Assembly (NCBI GenBank): GCA_964623265.1
Contig: CAZUTK010000080.1
Coordinates: 1-12,203 of the forward strand
Direction of reading: 5' to 3'
DNA: 12,203 nt
Source: CAZUTK01 sp964623265
GTDB lineage: Bacteria; Electryoneota; B3-LCP
Below, piece after piece: positions 5,821 through 12,067 of this stretch; positions within the stretch are counted from its first letter, which is position 1; each line of letters starts with the position of its first letter. Both the position numbers and the translations under genes were made by a program. The notes below the pieces were generated by a model. That model saw only the letters and a program-made list of their open reading frames with translations. It was not told the origin of the DNA and searched no databases.

Positions 5821-6189
5821 ATGATTCAGGAATACACGAGATTAAATGTCGCCGATAATACCGGCGCCAAGCGCGTGATGTGTTTTCGCATTCTCGGCGG
5901 GACCAGGCGACGCTACGCTTCGGTGGGAGACATCATCGTCGCTTCCGTCAAATCCGCCATTCCCAATTCTCCCGTGAAGAAAGGCGAAGTCGTCAAAGCG
6001 GTCGTAGTGCGCACCAATAAAGAAGTCCGGCGACCGGACGGCACATATATCCGCTTCGATGACAACGCCGTGGTCTTGTTGGATGAAAAGCAGGAACCGC
6101 GCGGCACGCGCATCTTCGGACCGGTGGCGCGGGAACTGCGGGAGAAACAGTTCATGAAGATCGTATCGCTGGCTCCGGAAGTGTTGTAA
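5821..6189 (+). CDS. rplN: 50S ribosomal protein L14
   Basis: A 122-residue L14 (uL14), exactly the usual length. It starts MIQEYTRLNVADNTGAK and contains VMCFRILGG, VGDIIVASVKSAIPN, GEVVKAVVVRTNKEVRRPDG and FDDNAVVLL. It ends with GTRIFGPVARELREKQFMKIVSLAPEV, as in almost all bacteria. L14 forms an intersubunit bridge with 16S rRNA and is the binding target of the silencing factor RsfS. In-frame ATGs at 5770 and 5776 would add a 15-17-residue leader with no family support. ATG 5821 has CAGGGA at a proper distance and is chosen. It is the first gene of the spc part. Confidence 0.98.
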   Translation: MIQEYTRLNVADNTGAKRVMCFRILGGTRRRYASVGDIIVASVKSAIPNSPVKKGEVVKAVVVRTNKEVRRPDGTYIRFDDNAVVLLDEKQEPRGTRIFGPVARELREKQFMKIVSLAPEVL

Positions 6190-6216
6190 ATCCCACGACT
6201 TGAATCGAGAATCGCA

Positions 6217-6534
6217 ATGCATTTGAAAAAAGACGATACCGTTTTAATCCTCTCCGGAAACGACCGCGGCAAGAGAGGCCGTGTGCTGAAAGTGTTCCCC
6301 GATAAGAACCGCATCATCGTCGAAGGGGTGCGCTTCATCAAACGCCACACCCGGCCTTCCGCGAAGAATCAATCCGGAGGCATCGTGGAAAAAGAGGCTC
6401 CGATTCACGCCTCCACCGTCATGGTGGTCTGTTCGAAGTGCGGCGAACCGACCCGCACCAAACGGCGTCCCATCCAGGAAGAAGGACGCGCCAGCTACAC
6501 CCGCGCCTGCGTTAAGTGCGGCGAAGTCTTTTAA
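6217..6534 (+). CDS. rplX: 50S ribosomal protein L24 with C-terminal zinc knuckle
   Basis: A 105-residue L24 (uL24). The KOW motif covers about residues 3-33 (DDTVLILSGNDRGKRGRVLKV), followed by VEGVRFIKRHTRPS and GGIVEKEAPIHASTVMVV. The C-terminal extension has C72-x2-C75 and C98-x2-C101, a putative zinc-binding pair of knuckles found in many bacterial L24 proteins and absent from the E. coli form. L24 starts 50S assembly and lies at the tunnel exit. ATG 6217 gives the family start; the ribosome-binding site is weak. The gap to rplE is 18 bases. Confidence 0.97.
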   Translation: MHLKKDDTVLILSGNDRGKRGRVLKVFPDKNRIIVEGVRFIKRHTRPSAKNQSGGIVEKEAPIHASTVMVVCSKCGEPTRTKRRPIQEEGRASYTRACVKCGEVF

Positions 6535-6552
6535 TTAAAATAGAGCGGATCC

Positions 6553-7335
6553 ATGCACCCGGAAGAAGATAAAAACGTAACCGATCCGAACCCGCCGCAG
6601 GAAGAATCATCCCCCGCCCCGGAAAAAAGCAAAAAAGCGGGGAAAAAAGCGGCTGCGGTGAAGGATTCCGAATCCGCGGAAACCGCACCGGCTAAGGGTA
6701 AAAAAGAGAAGAAAGCAAAGGCCGAAGAAAAAGCCGCCGCGCCCGAAATGCCGCCCGGCTATGTTCCTCGGTTGCAGCTCCATTATCGCGAAAAGGTGAT
6801 ACCGGAATTGATGAAGAAATTCCAATATAAGAACGCGATGATGGTGCCCCGACTGGAAAAGATCGTATTAAACGTCGGAATCGGAGAGGCGTCGCAGAAT
6901 CCGAAACTGTTGGAATCCGCCGCAAAAGAGCTGGCGGCGATCACCGGCTTGAAACCGGCGATCACCCGCGCCCGGCTCTCCATCTCGAACTTCAAATTGC
7001 GCAAGGGGATGGCGATTGGCTGCCGGGTAACGCTGCGGCGCTTCCATATGTATGAATTCCTGGATCGTTTCCTCAACGTCGCGATCCCCCGCATCCGCGA
7101 TTTCCGCGGGTTGTCGGACCGATCCTTCGATGGCAGAGGCAGCTATTCCATCGGCATCAAAGAGCAGATCATTTTCCCCGAGATTGACATAGACAAGATC
7201 GAGCGAGTGCACGGGCTGGACATCACGATGGTGACGACCGCCAGGACCGATGAAGAAGCCCAGGCGCTCCTGCAGGCAATGGGGGTTCCCTTCCGTCGTC
7301 ACGGCGGCGAGGGACAAGACGTGGCAGCAGCTTGA
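6553..7335 (+). CDS. rplE: 50S ribosomal protein L5 with long lysine-rich N-terminal extension
   Basis: A 260-residue protein. Residues 71-260 are a full L5 (uL5), with VPRLEKIVLNVGIGEA (98-113), KPAITRARLSISNFKLRKG (134-152), RIRDFRGLS (180-188) and GSYSIGIKEQIIFPEID (196-212). L5 binds 5S rRNA in the central protuberance and touches P-site tRNA and the 30S head. Residues 1-70 are extra compared with the usual length of about 180. They are first acidic and proline-rich (1-25), then a Lys/Ala/Glu-rich, probably disordered tail. The long start is preferred, since using M66 (ATG 6748) would leave a gap of about 213 bases and no ribosome-binding site is seen before M66. A short extra tail, RHGGEGQDVAAA, ends the protein. 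Confidence 0.93.
   Translation: MHPEEDKNVTDPNPPQEESSPAPEKSKKAGKKAAAVKDSESAETAPAKGKKEKKAKAEEKAAAPEMPPGYVPRLQLHYREKVIPELMKKFQYKNAMMVPRLEKIVLNVGIGEASQNPKLLESAAKELAAITGLKPAITRARLSISNFKLRKGMAIGCRVTLRRFHMYEFLDRFLNVAIPRIRDFRGLSDRSFDGRGSYSIGIKEQIIFPEIDIDKIERVHGLDITMVTTARTDEEAQALLQAMGVPFRRHGGEGQDVAAA
6623..6648 (+). repeat. Three A6 runs in tandem in the L5 tail
   Basis: AAAAAAGC occurs at 6623-6630, 6631-6638 and 6643-6650, with GG before the first and third copies. A further A6 run lies at 6700-6705. These encode the Lys-rich tail. Such runs are prone to replication or transcription slippage. No frame damage is visible here. Confidence 0.7.
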
Positions 7336-7345
7336 AAGACGGAAT

Positions 7346-7531
7346 ATGGCGAAAAAATCAATGATAGCCAAGGCGCGCCGCAAGCCGAAATTCGCGGTCA
7401 GGCAGGTGCATCGCTGCAGCCGCTGCGGCAGACCGCGCGGTTATATGCGCAAATTCGGCTTGTGCCGCATTTGTTTCCGCGAATTGGCTTTGCAGGGGAT
7501 GATCCCCGGCATCGTGAAGGCAAGTTGGTAG
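7346..7531 (+). CDS. rpsN: 30S ribosomal protein S14, zinc-binding type (type Z)
   Basis: A 61-residue S14 (uS14) of the short zinc form. After a basic start, AKKSMIAKARRKPKF, C24-x2-C27 and C40-x2-C43 form the zinc ribbon in CSRCGRPRGYMRKFGLCRIC. The end, FRELALQGMIPGIVKASW, is the conserved S14 C-terminus. S14 sits in the 30S head beside S3 and S10. ATG 7346 follows the rplE stop by ten bases, with GACGGAA acting as a weak ribosome-binding site. The zinc form is common outside Proteobacteria. A zinc-independent paralogue, if any, would lie elsewhere. Confidence 0.97.
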   Translation: MAKKSMIAKARRKPKFAVRQVHRCSRCGRPRGYMRKFGLCRICFRELALQGMIPGIVKASW

Positions 7532-7556
7532 GAATGTAGCGTTTAGGTTGAAAATT

Positions 7557-7955
7557 ATGACCATGACCGATCCCATTGCGGATTATTTGACGCGCATCCG
7601 GAACGCCGCCAAGGCGAAGAAACGGCGCGTAGATATCCCCGCTTCCAACATCAAGCGGGAAATCACCCGCATCCTCAAGCGACATCGGTTGATCGAGGAT
7701 TATCTGATCATTGACGATGGAAAAAGCGGGGTCATCCGAATCCTGCTCAAATATACGGCTAAGGGCGATAGCGTCATCGAAGGCCTGCAGCGCATCAGCC
7801 GACCCGGACTGCGTAAATACGTGGACAAGACGTCTATTCCCAGAGTCCAGAACAACATCGGGATATCCATCCTCACCACATCTCGCGGCGTCATGACCGG
7901 AACCCGCGCCCGTCGGCTGGGGATCGGCGGCGAAGTTCTCTGTTATATCTGGTAG
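7557..7955 (+). CDS. rpsH: 30S ribosomal protein S8
   Basis: A 132-residue S8 (uS8). It begins MTMTDPIADYLTRIRNAAKAKK and contains VDIPASNIKREITRIL and GVIRILLKYTAKGDSVIEGLQRISRPGLRKYV. The C-terminal signature is TSRGVMTGTRARRLGIGGEVLCYIW. S8 binds helix 21 of 16S rRNA and in E. coli represses the spc operon at the rplE start. No clear S8-site mimic was recognised here. ATG 7557 (or ATG 7563) is preferred to the in-frame TTG at 7548, as MTDPIAD is the universal start. The UAG stop sits within the rplF ribosome-binding site. Confidence 0.98.
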   Translation: MTMTDPIADYLTRIRNAAKAKKRRVDIPASNIKREITRILKRHRLIEDYLIIDDGKSGVIRILLKYTAKGDSVIEGLQRISRPGLRKYVDKTSIPRVQNNIGISILTTSRGVMTGTRARRLGIGGEVLCYIW

Positions 7956-7963
7956 GTGATCAC

Positions 7964-8500
7964 GTGTCAAGAGTAGGGAAAGTACCGATTCCGATTCCCC
8001 CGGGCGTCACGGTGACGATAACCAGCAGCAAAATCGCTGTGAAAGGCAAGTTAGGATCTCTCGAGAGAGAGCTTCACCCTGCTGTGCTGGTGACGCAGGA
8101 GGATGGACGGATTCAGGTTCAACGAAAATCGGAAGACCGGCGGGACCGAGCCCTTCACGGGTTGACTCGCGCTTTGATTTACAATATGGTGAAAGGCGTC
8201 AGCGAAGGTTTTCGCAAGACGCTCGAAATCGTCGGAGTCGGGTACAAGGTGGAACTGAAGGACAAAGCGCTGCTGTTTTCCCTCGGCTATTCTCACCCCA
8301 TTCTGTTACTGCCGCCGCCCGGTGTGACTTTCGAGGTCGAAAAACCGACGCTTTTCCATGTCATCGGCGCGGATAAAGAGCTGGTAGGCCAGGTTGCGGC
8401 GAAAGCCCGCAGCCTGCGCAAACCGGATCCTTATAAAGGCAAGGGGGTGCGTTACGGCGGCGAGGTGATTCGTTTGAAAGCCGGAAAGACATCGAAGTAA
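7964..8500 (+). CDS. rplF: 50S ribosomal protein L6
   Basis: A 178-residue L6 (uL6) with two homologous halves. The N-terminus SRVGKVPIPIPPGVTVTI and GLTRALIYNMVKGVSEGFRKTLEIVGVGYK (about 66-95) mark the first half and the junction. The C-terminus KPDPYKGKGVRYGGEVIRLKAGK (153-175) is the conserved rRNA-contact region. L6 lies at the base of the stalk near the sarcin-ricin loop. The GTG start at 7964 is supported by AGGTGA (7954-7959) five bases upstream and by the SRIGKxPI-type family start. The 3' gap to rplR is three bases. Confidence 0.98.
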   Translation: MSRVGKVPIPIPPGVTVTITSSKIAVKGKLGSLERELHPAVLVTQEDGRIQVQRKSEDRRDRALHGLTRALIYNMVKGVSEGFRKTLEIVGVGYKVELKDKALLFSLGYSHPILLLPPPGVTFEVEKPTLFHVIGADKELVGQVAAKARSLRKPDPYKGKGVRYGGEVIRLKAGKTSK

Positions 8501-8503
8501 ATT

Positions 8504-8878
8504 ATGAAACCGAAAACCAATGCCAAGATCGCCGCACGGCAGCGGCGTAAAAAGCATATCCGTAAAGTAGTGCGTGGAACCGCTGCGCGGCCTCGTTTGG
8601 TCGTCTACCGGAGCCTGAAGCAGATATACGCGCAGTTGGTGGATGATCAGAGCGGCAGGGTTCTGACGGGTCTTTCGAGTCGCAGCGCGGCGGTGCGCGA
8701 AGCGATCGGGGAAGCCCGCGGCAAGATCGCACTGAGTCTGCAAACCGGCAAAGCGATCGCGGCGAAAGCCCGGGAGTTGGGCATTGAGCGGGTCGTCTTC
8801 GACCGGAATGGGTATCTCTATCACGGGAGAATTAAAGCCGTGGCAGACGGCGCGCGGGAAGGTGGCTTGATCTTATAG
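8504..8878 (+). CDS. rplR: 50S ribosomal protein L18
   Basis: A 124-residue L18 (uL18) that binds 5S rRNA together with L5. The basic N-terminus (ARQRRKKHIRKVVRGTAARPRLVVYRS, about 11-37) wraps RNA. LKQIYAQLVDDQSGRVLTGLSS, TGKAIAAKARELGIERVVFDRNGYLYHGRIKAVADGAREGGL form the core and the diagnostic C-terminus (FDRxGxxYHGRxxALADxAREGGL). ATG 8504 lies three bases after the rplF stop with no clear ribosome-binding site, so translation is likely coupled. It ends in UAG, which forms part of the rpsE ribosome-binding site. Confidence 0.97.
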   Translation: MKPKTNAKIAARQRRKKHIRKVVRGTAARPRLVVYRSLKQIYAQLVDDQSGRVLTGLSSRSAAVREAIGEARGKIALSLQTGKAIAAKARELGIERVVFDRNGYLYHGRIKAVADGAREGGLIL

Positions 8879-8886
8879 GAGCATGG

Positions 8887-9417
8887 ATGGCTGATTTCAA
8901 GGAAAAAGAATCCACGACTGCGGGCGAATTTGCGTTGACAGAGCGGGTGGTGCACATCAACCGCGTCGCCAAAGTCGTAAAGGGAGGTCGCAACTTTTCG
9001 TTCAATGCCATTGTTGTGGTCGGAGACGGACAAGGACAGGTTGGCTTCGCTTTAGGGAAAGCCAACGAAGTGACGGACGCCATCAACAAAGGGACGGAAT
9101 TAGCGAAACGTTCGATGAAATCCATCCCTCTGCACGGCACCACCATCCCGCATGCAGTGCTGGGAAAGTACGGAGCGGCGAAAGTGCTGCTGAAGCCCGC
9201 ATCACCCGGAACCGGCGTCATCGCCGGCGGCGCGGTGCGAGCCGTTATGGAATGCCTGGGTGTAAAGGACATCCTCACGAAAGTCTTGGGTACGAATAAT
9301 CCGCATAACGTCGTAAAAGCCACGCTCGAAGGCTTGTCCCGCTGCCGCGATCTGCTGACCGCGGCGGAAAAACGCGGGACGTCCGTCCGAAATATCTTGG
9401 AATTCGATGCATCATGA
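8887..9417 (+). CDS. rpsE: 30S ribosomal protein S5
   Basis: A 176-residue S5 (uS5). The N-terminal dsRBD-like domain has ERVVHINRVAKVVKGGRNFSFNAIVVVGD (19-47), including the loop KGGRNFSF linked to spectinomycin response and accuracy. GQVGFALGKANEVTDAINKG follows. The C-terminal domain has TGVIAGGAVRAVMECLGVKDILTK, then NPHNVVKATLEGL. S5 lines the mRNA entry channel with S3 and S4. ATG 8887 is preceded by TAGGAG (8876-8881). An ATG at 8883 is out of frame. The stop overlaps the rpmD start (ATGA). Confidence 0.98.
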   Translation: MADFKEKESTTAGEFALTERVVHINRVAKVVKGGRNFSFNAIVVVGDGQGQVGFALGKANEVTDAINKGTELAKRSMKSIPLHGTTIPHAVLGKYGAAKVLLKPASPGTGVIAGGAVRAVMECLGVKDILTKVLGTNNPHNVVKATLEGLSRCRDLLTAAEKRGTSVRNILEFDAS

Positions 9418-9602
9418 GCAAACTGAAGATCACGTATATACGCAGCACGATCCACGCACCGGAAGCGCATAAGCGAATCGTGAAAGCGTTGGGATTACGC
9501 AAGTTGAATCATTCCGTGATCCAGCCGGATAATCCGGCGATCCGCGGAATGGTACGCAAGGTGCAGCACTTGGTTCGAGTGGAGGGGGTTCATGAAGAAT
9601 AA
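9414..9602 (+). CDS. rpmD: 50S ribosomal protein L30
   Basis: A 62-residue L30 (uL30), close to the usual 58-60. LKITYIRSTIHAPEAHKRIVKALGLRKLNHSVIQPDNPAIRGMVRKV shows the conserved IxxIRS start, the helix ending LGLRKLNxSV, and the DNPAIRGMV segment with a final strand HLVRVEGV. L30 is a small 23S rRNA-binding protein and is absent from some lineages. ATG 9414 overlaps the rpsE stop by four bases, and its 3' end overlaps rplO by 11 bases. Confidence 0.96.
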   Translation: MSKLKITYIRSTIHAPEAHKRIVKALGLRKLNHSVIQPDNPAIRGMVRKVQHLVRVEGVHEE

Positions 9603-10068
9603 TGCGCCGGTGGAAACCGTCGAACTCAGCAGTCTGAAGCCCGCCGCCGGTTCCCATCGCTCTGTCAGGCGGCGGGGACGCGGCACCAGCGCCGGACAAG
9701 GTCGGACTTGCGGTAAGGGCCATAAGGGGCAGAAATCGCGTGCCGGATATCATTCCAGCCCTGGATTCGAAGGCGGGCAGATGCCGATCCAGCGCCGTCT
9801 CCCCAAACGCGGATTCACCAATGATCCCTTCCGGAAGGTTTATCAAATCGTCAATTTGACGAAGCTCAATGATATCTTCGCCGCCGGTCAGGAAGTAACT
9901 CCCGCGATTCTGCATGAGAAGGGGTTGATTGCATCACTTCGCGAGCCGGTCAAAATCTTAGGCGACGGAGAGATATCCATTCCCCTGAAGATGCAGGTGC
10001 ATGCTGCTTCCAAAAGTGCGATCGAGAAAATTCAAGCCGCCGGCGGAGAGGTTCAACTCTTATGTTGA
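9592..10068 (+). CDS. rplO: 50S ribosomal protein L15
   Basis: A 158-residue L15 (uL15). The glycine/arginine-rich N-terminal part has RRRGRGTSAGQGRTCGKG (26-43), HKGQKSRAG (44-52), FEGGQMPIQRRLPKRGF (59-75), the extended segment threading 23S rRNA. The globular C-terminal part ends VHAASKSAIEKIQAAGGEVQLL, the usual family end. ATG 9592 lies inside rpmD after a strong GGAGGGGG (9581-9588). The first 20 residues (NNAPVETVELSSLKPAAGS) match the common LxxLKPAxGS start. The stop overlaps secY by seven bases. Confidence 0.97.
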   Translation: MKNNAPVETVELSSLKPAAGSHRSVRRRGRGTSAGQGRTCGKGHKGQKSRAGYHSSPGFEGGQMPIQRRLPKRGFTNDPFRKVYQIVNLTKLNDIFAAGQEVTPAILHEKGLIASLREPVKILGDGEISIPLKMQVHAASKSAIEKIQAAGGEVQLLC

Positions 10069-11390
10069 AAAGTTTCCAATCGGTCTTCCACATCCCGGAA
10101 CTGCGGCGTCGGATCCTTTTCACCCTCGGTATCTTCATCGTGTACCGCATCGGAGGGCATGTCCCTTCACCGGGGGTCAACGCCGAAGCTCTGGGCGAAT
10201 TTTTCCGTATGCAACAGAACACCCTCTTCGGATTGTACGATTTATTTGCCGGCGGCGCCTTCGGCAAAGCCACGGTTTTCGCGCTGGGTATTATGCCCTA
10301 TATCTCCGCGTCTATTATTTTGCAGCTGATGGGAACGGTCGTACCCTATTTCCAAAAGCTGCAGAAACAGGGGGAAGAAGGGCGAAAAAAAATCACGCAA
10401 TATACGCGGTACGGTACGGTAGGAATCTCCGCTCTGCAGGCTCTGGGGGTATCCATTTTCCTGGAATCCATTGTGACTCCTTCCGGCGTCCCCGCCGTCC
10501 CCTTCCCGGGGATGGGATTCCGCCTGCTAACGATGCTCACGTTGACTACCGGAACGGTATTCATTATGTGGTTGGGCGAGCAGATCACGGAACGAGGGTT
10601 AGGGAACGGGATTTCACTGCTCATCTTCATTGGCATTGTGGATCGTATGCCGTTCGCGATTCTGGATGAGACGCGTCAATTCCTCGCCGGCAACCGAGCT
10701 TTGCTCATGGAGTTGTTCATGTTGGCGCTGTTCGTAGGGGTCACGGCGGCGGTGGTACTGCTGACGCAAGGAACTCGAAAAATTGCGGTGCAGTACGCGA
10801 AAAAGGTCGTGGGGAGAAAGGTCTATGGCGGACAGCGGACGCACATCCCGCTGCGCGTCAATACGGCGGGCGTGATGCCCATCATCTTCGCGCAATCTAT
10901 CATGTTCTTCCCTTCGACGCTGGCGACCTTTCTGCCCGAATCCGGCTTCAAGGATTGGCTGAACACGGCGTTCAACTTCGAATCCTTCACCTATATGATC
11001 GTCTACGGCGTGCTGATCATCTTTTTCACTTATTTTTACACGGCGGTTGCGTTTAATCCGGTGGACGTCGCGGATAACATGAAGAAATACGGGGGCTTCA
11101 TCCCCGGCATTCGTCCCGGCAAAGCTACTTCCGATTTCATGGACAATATTCTGACCAAGATCACGCTGCCGGGTTCGATCTTCTTGGGAGTCATCGCGAT
11201 TGTGCCCAGCATCATCACCCGCTATTCGAATGTGAATTACAGTTTCGCTTCTTTTTTCGGAGGGACCTCGTTGTTGATCATCGTCGGCGTGGCATTGGAT
11301 ACGCTGCAGCAAATGGAATCTCACTTGCTGATGCGGCATTATGATGGGTTTATGAAGTCCGGCCGCATCCGCGGACGCCGCAGAATGTAA
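10062..11390 (+). CDS. secY: Preprotein translocase subunit SecY
   Basis: A 442-residue inner-membrane protein, normal SecY length, with about ten hydrophobic segments. The first is RRILFTLGIFIVYRIGGHVP (16-35). FGLYDLFAGGAFGKATVFALGIMPYISASIILQLM (56-90) contains the plug and TM2. ITERGLGNGISLLIFIGIV (175-193) marks the region before TM5. A cytosolic loop follows VGRKVYGGQRTHIPLRVNTAGVMPIIFA. The C-terminus MRHYDGFMKSGRIRGRRRM carries the basic tail that contacts SecA and ribosome. SecY forms the SecYEG channel for secretion and membrane insertion. ATG 10062 overlaps the rplO stop; linkage with the spc genes is standard. Confidence 0.98.
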   Translation: MLKSFQSVFHIPELRRRILFTLGIFIVYRIGGHVPSPGVNAEALGEFFRMQQNTLFGLYDLFAGGAFGKATVFALGIMPYISASIILQLMGTVVPYFQKLQKQGEEGRKKITQYTRYGTVGISALQALGVSIFLESIVTPSGVPAVPFPGMGFRLLTMLTLTTGTVFIMWLGEQITERGLGNGISLLIFIGIVDRMPFAILDETRQFLAGNRALLMELFMLALFVGVTAAVVLLTQGTRKIAVQYAKKVVGRKVYGGQRTHIPLRVNTAGVMPIIFAQSIMFFPSTLATFLPESGFKDWLNTAFNFESFTYMIVYGVLIIFFTYFYTAVAFNPVDVADNMKKYGGFIPGIRPGKATSDFMDNILTKITLPGSIFLGVIAIVPSIITRYSNVNYSFASFFGGTSLLIIVGVALDTLQQMESHLLMRHYDGFMKSGRIRGRRRM

Positions 11391-11405
11391 CTGGAAATCA
11401 GCATA

Positions 11406-12067
11406 ATGAATCTAATTCTCCTCGGTGCTCCCGGTTCGGGCAAAGGAACACAAGCCAAGATGTTGGTGGAAAAATACCGGATTCCGCATATTTCCACCGG
11501 CGACATTTTACGGCAAGCCGTAAAGGATCAGACGGAACAGGGAAACAAGCGCAGCAGTTTATGAATTCCGGTGAACTGGTGCCGGATCGAGTGATCTTAG
11601 GGATCATCGAAGAGCGGCTGGTGCAGCCGGATTGCTCCGCCGGCGCTCTTTTCGACGGTTTCCCCCGCACGATCCTGCAAGCCGACGGGTTGGAATCTCT
11701 GCTGAAGAAAACCGACCGCAAGCTGGATCTCTGTCTGAGTCTGGAAGTGGCGGACGACAGCATCGTGAAGAGGCTTGCCAGCCGCAGAATTTGCGAGAGC
11801 TGCGGCAAGGATTACAATTTGATTTCAAATCCGCCTCCCGCGGACATGAAATGCGTTAGCTGCGGAGGCAAAATCGTGCAACGCGCCGACGACGAGGAAG
11901 ATACGATCCGCAATCGGCTGGCAGTTTACCGCCGCCAAACCCGACCCCTCCAGGAATACTATTCCGGGCGGGGATTGCTTCGAATCGTGGATGCGGATGA
12001 TGCTCCCCAGGAGGTCTTCGCGAAGCTCTGTCGGCTGATTGATGATTACCTTAAAGACGCAGCGTGA
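11406..12067 (+). pseudogene. adk: Adenylate kinase, split by a -1 type frameshift
   Basis: Adk converts ATP plus AMP to two ADP. ATG 11406 opens MNLILLGAPGSGKGTQAK, with the P-loop at residues 7-16, and runs to UGA 11562-11564 (52 codons). The rest continues one frame back, from about 11546 to UGA 12065-12067. Adding one A in the AAA at 11543-11545 gives a full 220-residue enzyme reading through QGKQAQQFMNSGELVPD, as expected for the family. Downstream are FDGFPRT (83-89), a zinc-type LID with C130, C133, C150 and C153, and the NRLAVY region. The break lies on G GGA AAC (11540-11546), a -1 slippery pattern. The second frame also has ATG 11561, overlapping the stop as ATGA. A single-base error, a true mutation, or recoding are all possible. 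Adk is usually essential, so a silent knockout here would need a second copy. Confidence 0.9.
11540..11546 (+). other. Slippery heptamer G GGA AAC at the adk frame break
   Basis: In the adk zero frame, the bases read G GGA AAC, matching the X XXY YYZ rule for -1 slippage. The next codon after a slip is CAA 11546-11548, which continues the adk homology. AAAGGA (11522-11527) lies 12 bases upstream, at a distance like that of stimulatory Shine-Dalgarno elements. A weak stem TCCGG/CCGGA (11567-11571 with 11582-11586) starts 20 bases downstream, rather far. Loss of one A from CAG GGA AAA CAA would create the same heptamer by itself. Confidence 0.5.

Noticed and set aside
6529..6540. 12-bp AT palindrome TTTTAATTAAAA at the rplX stop
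   Set aside because: About three 12-bp palindromes are expected by chance in 12 kb, and this one is low-complexity. It has no GC stem, so it is not a terminator.
10001..10669. Plus-strand open frame of 222 codons over the rplO end and secY start
   Set aside because: It overlaps two certain genes in another frame and has a low-complexity Arg-rich translation, so it is a frame shadow.
10614..11339. Antisense open frame of 241 codons opposite secY
   Set aside because: Highly charged, His/Arg/Gln-rich translation typical of reading a membrane-protein gene backwards. No family match and no ribosome-binding site of note.
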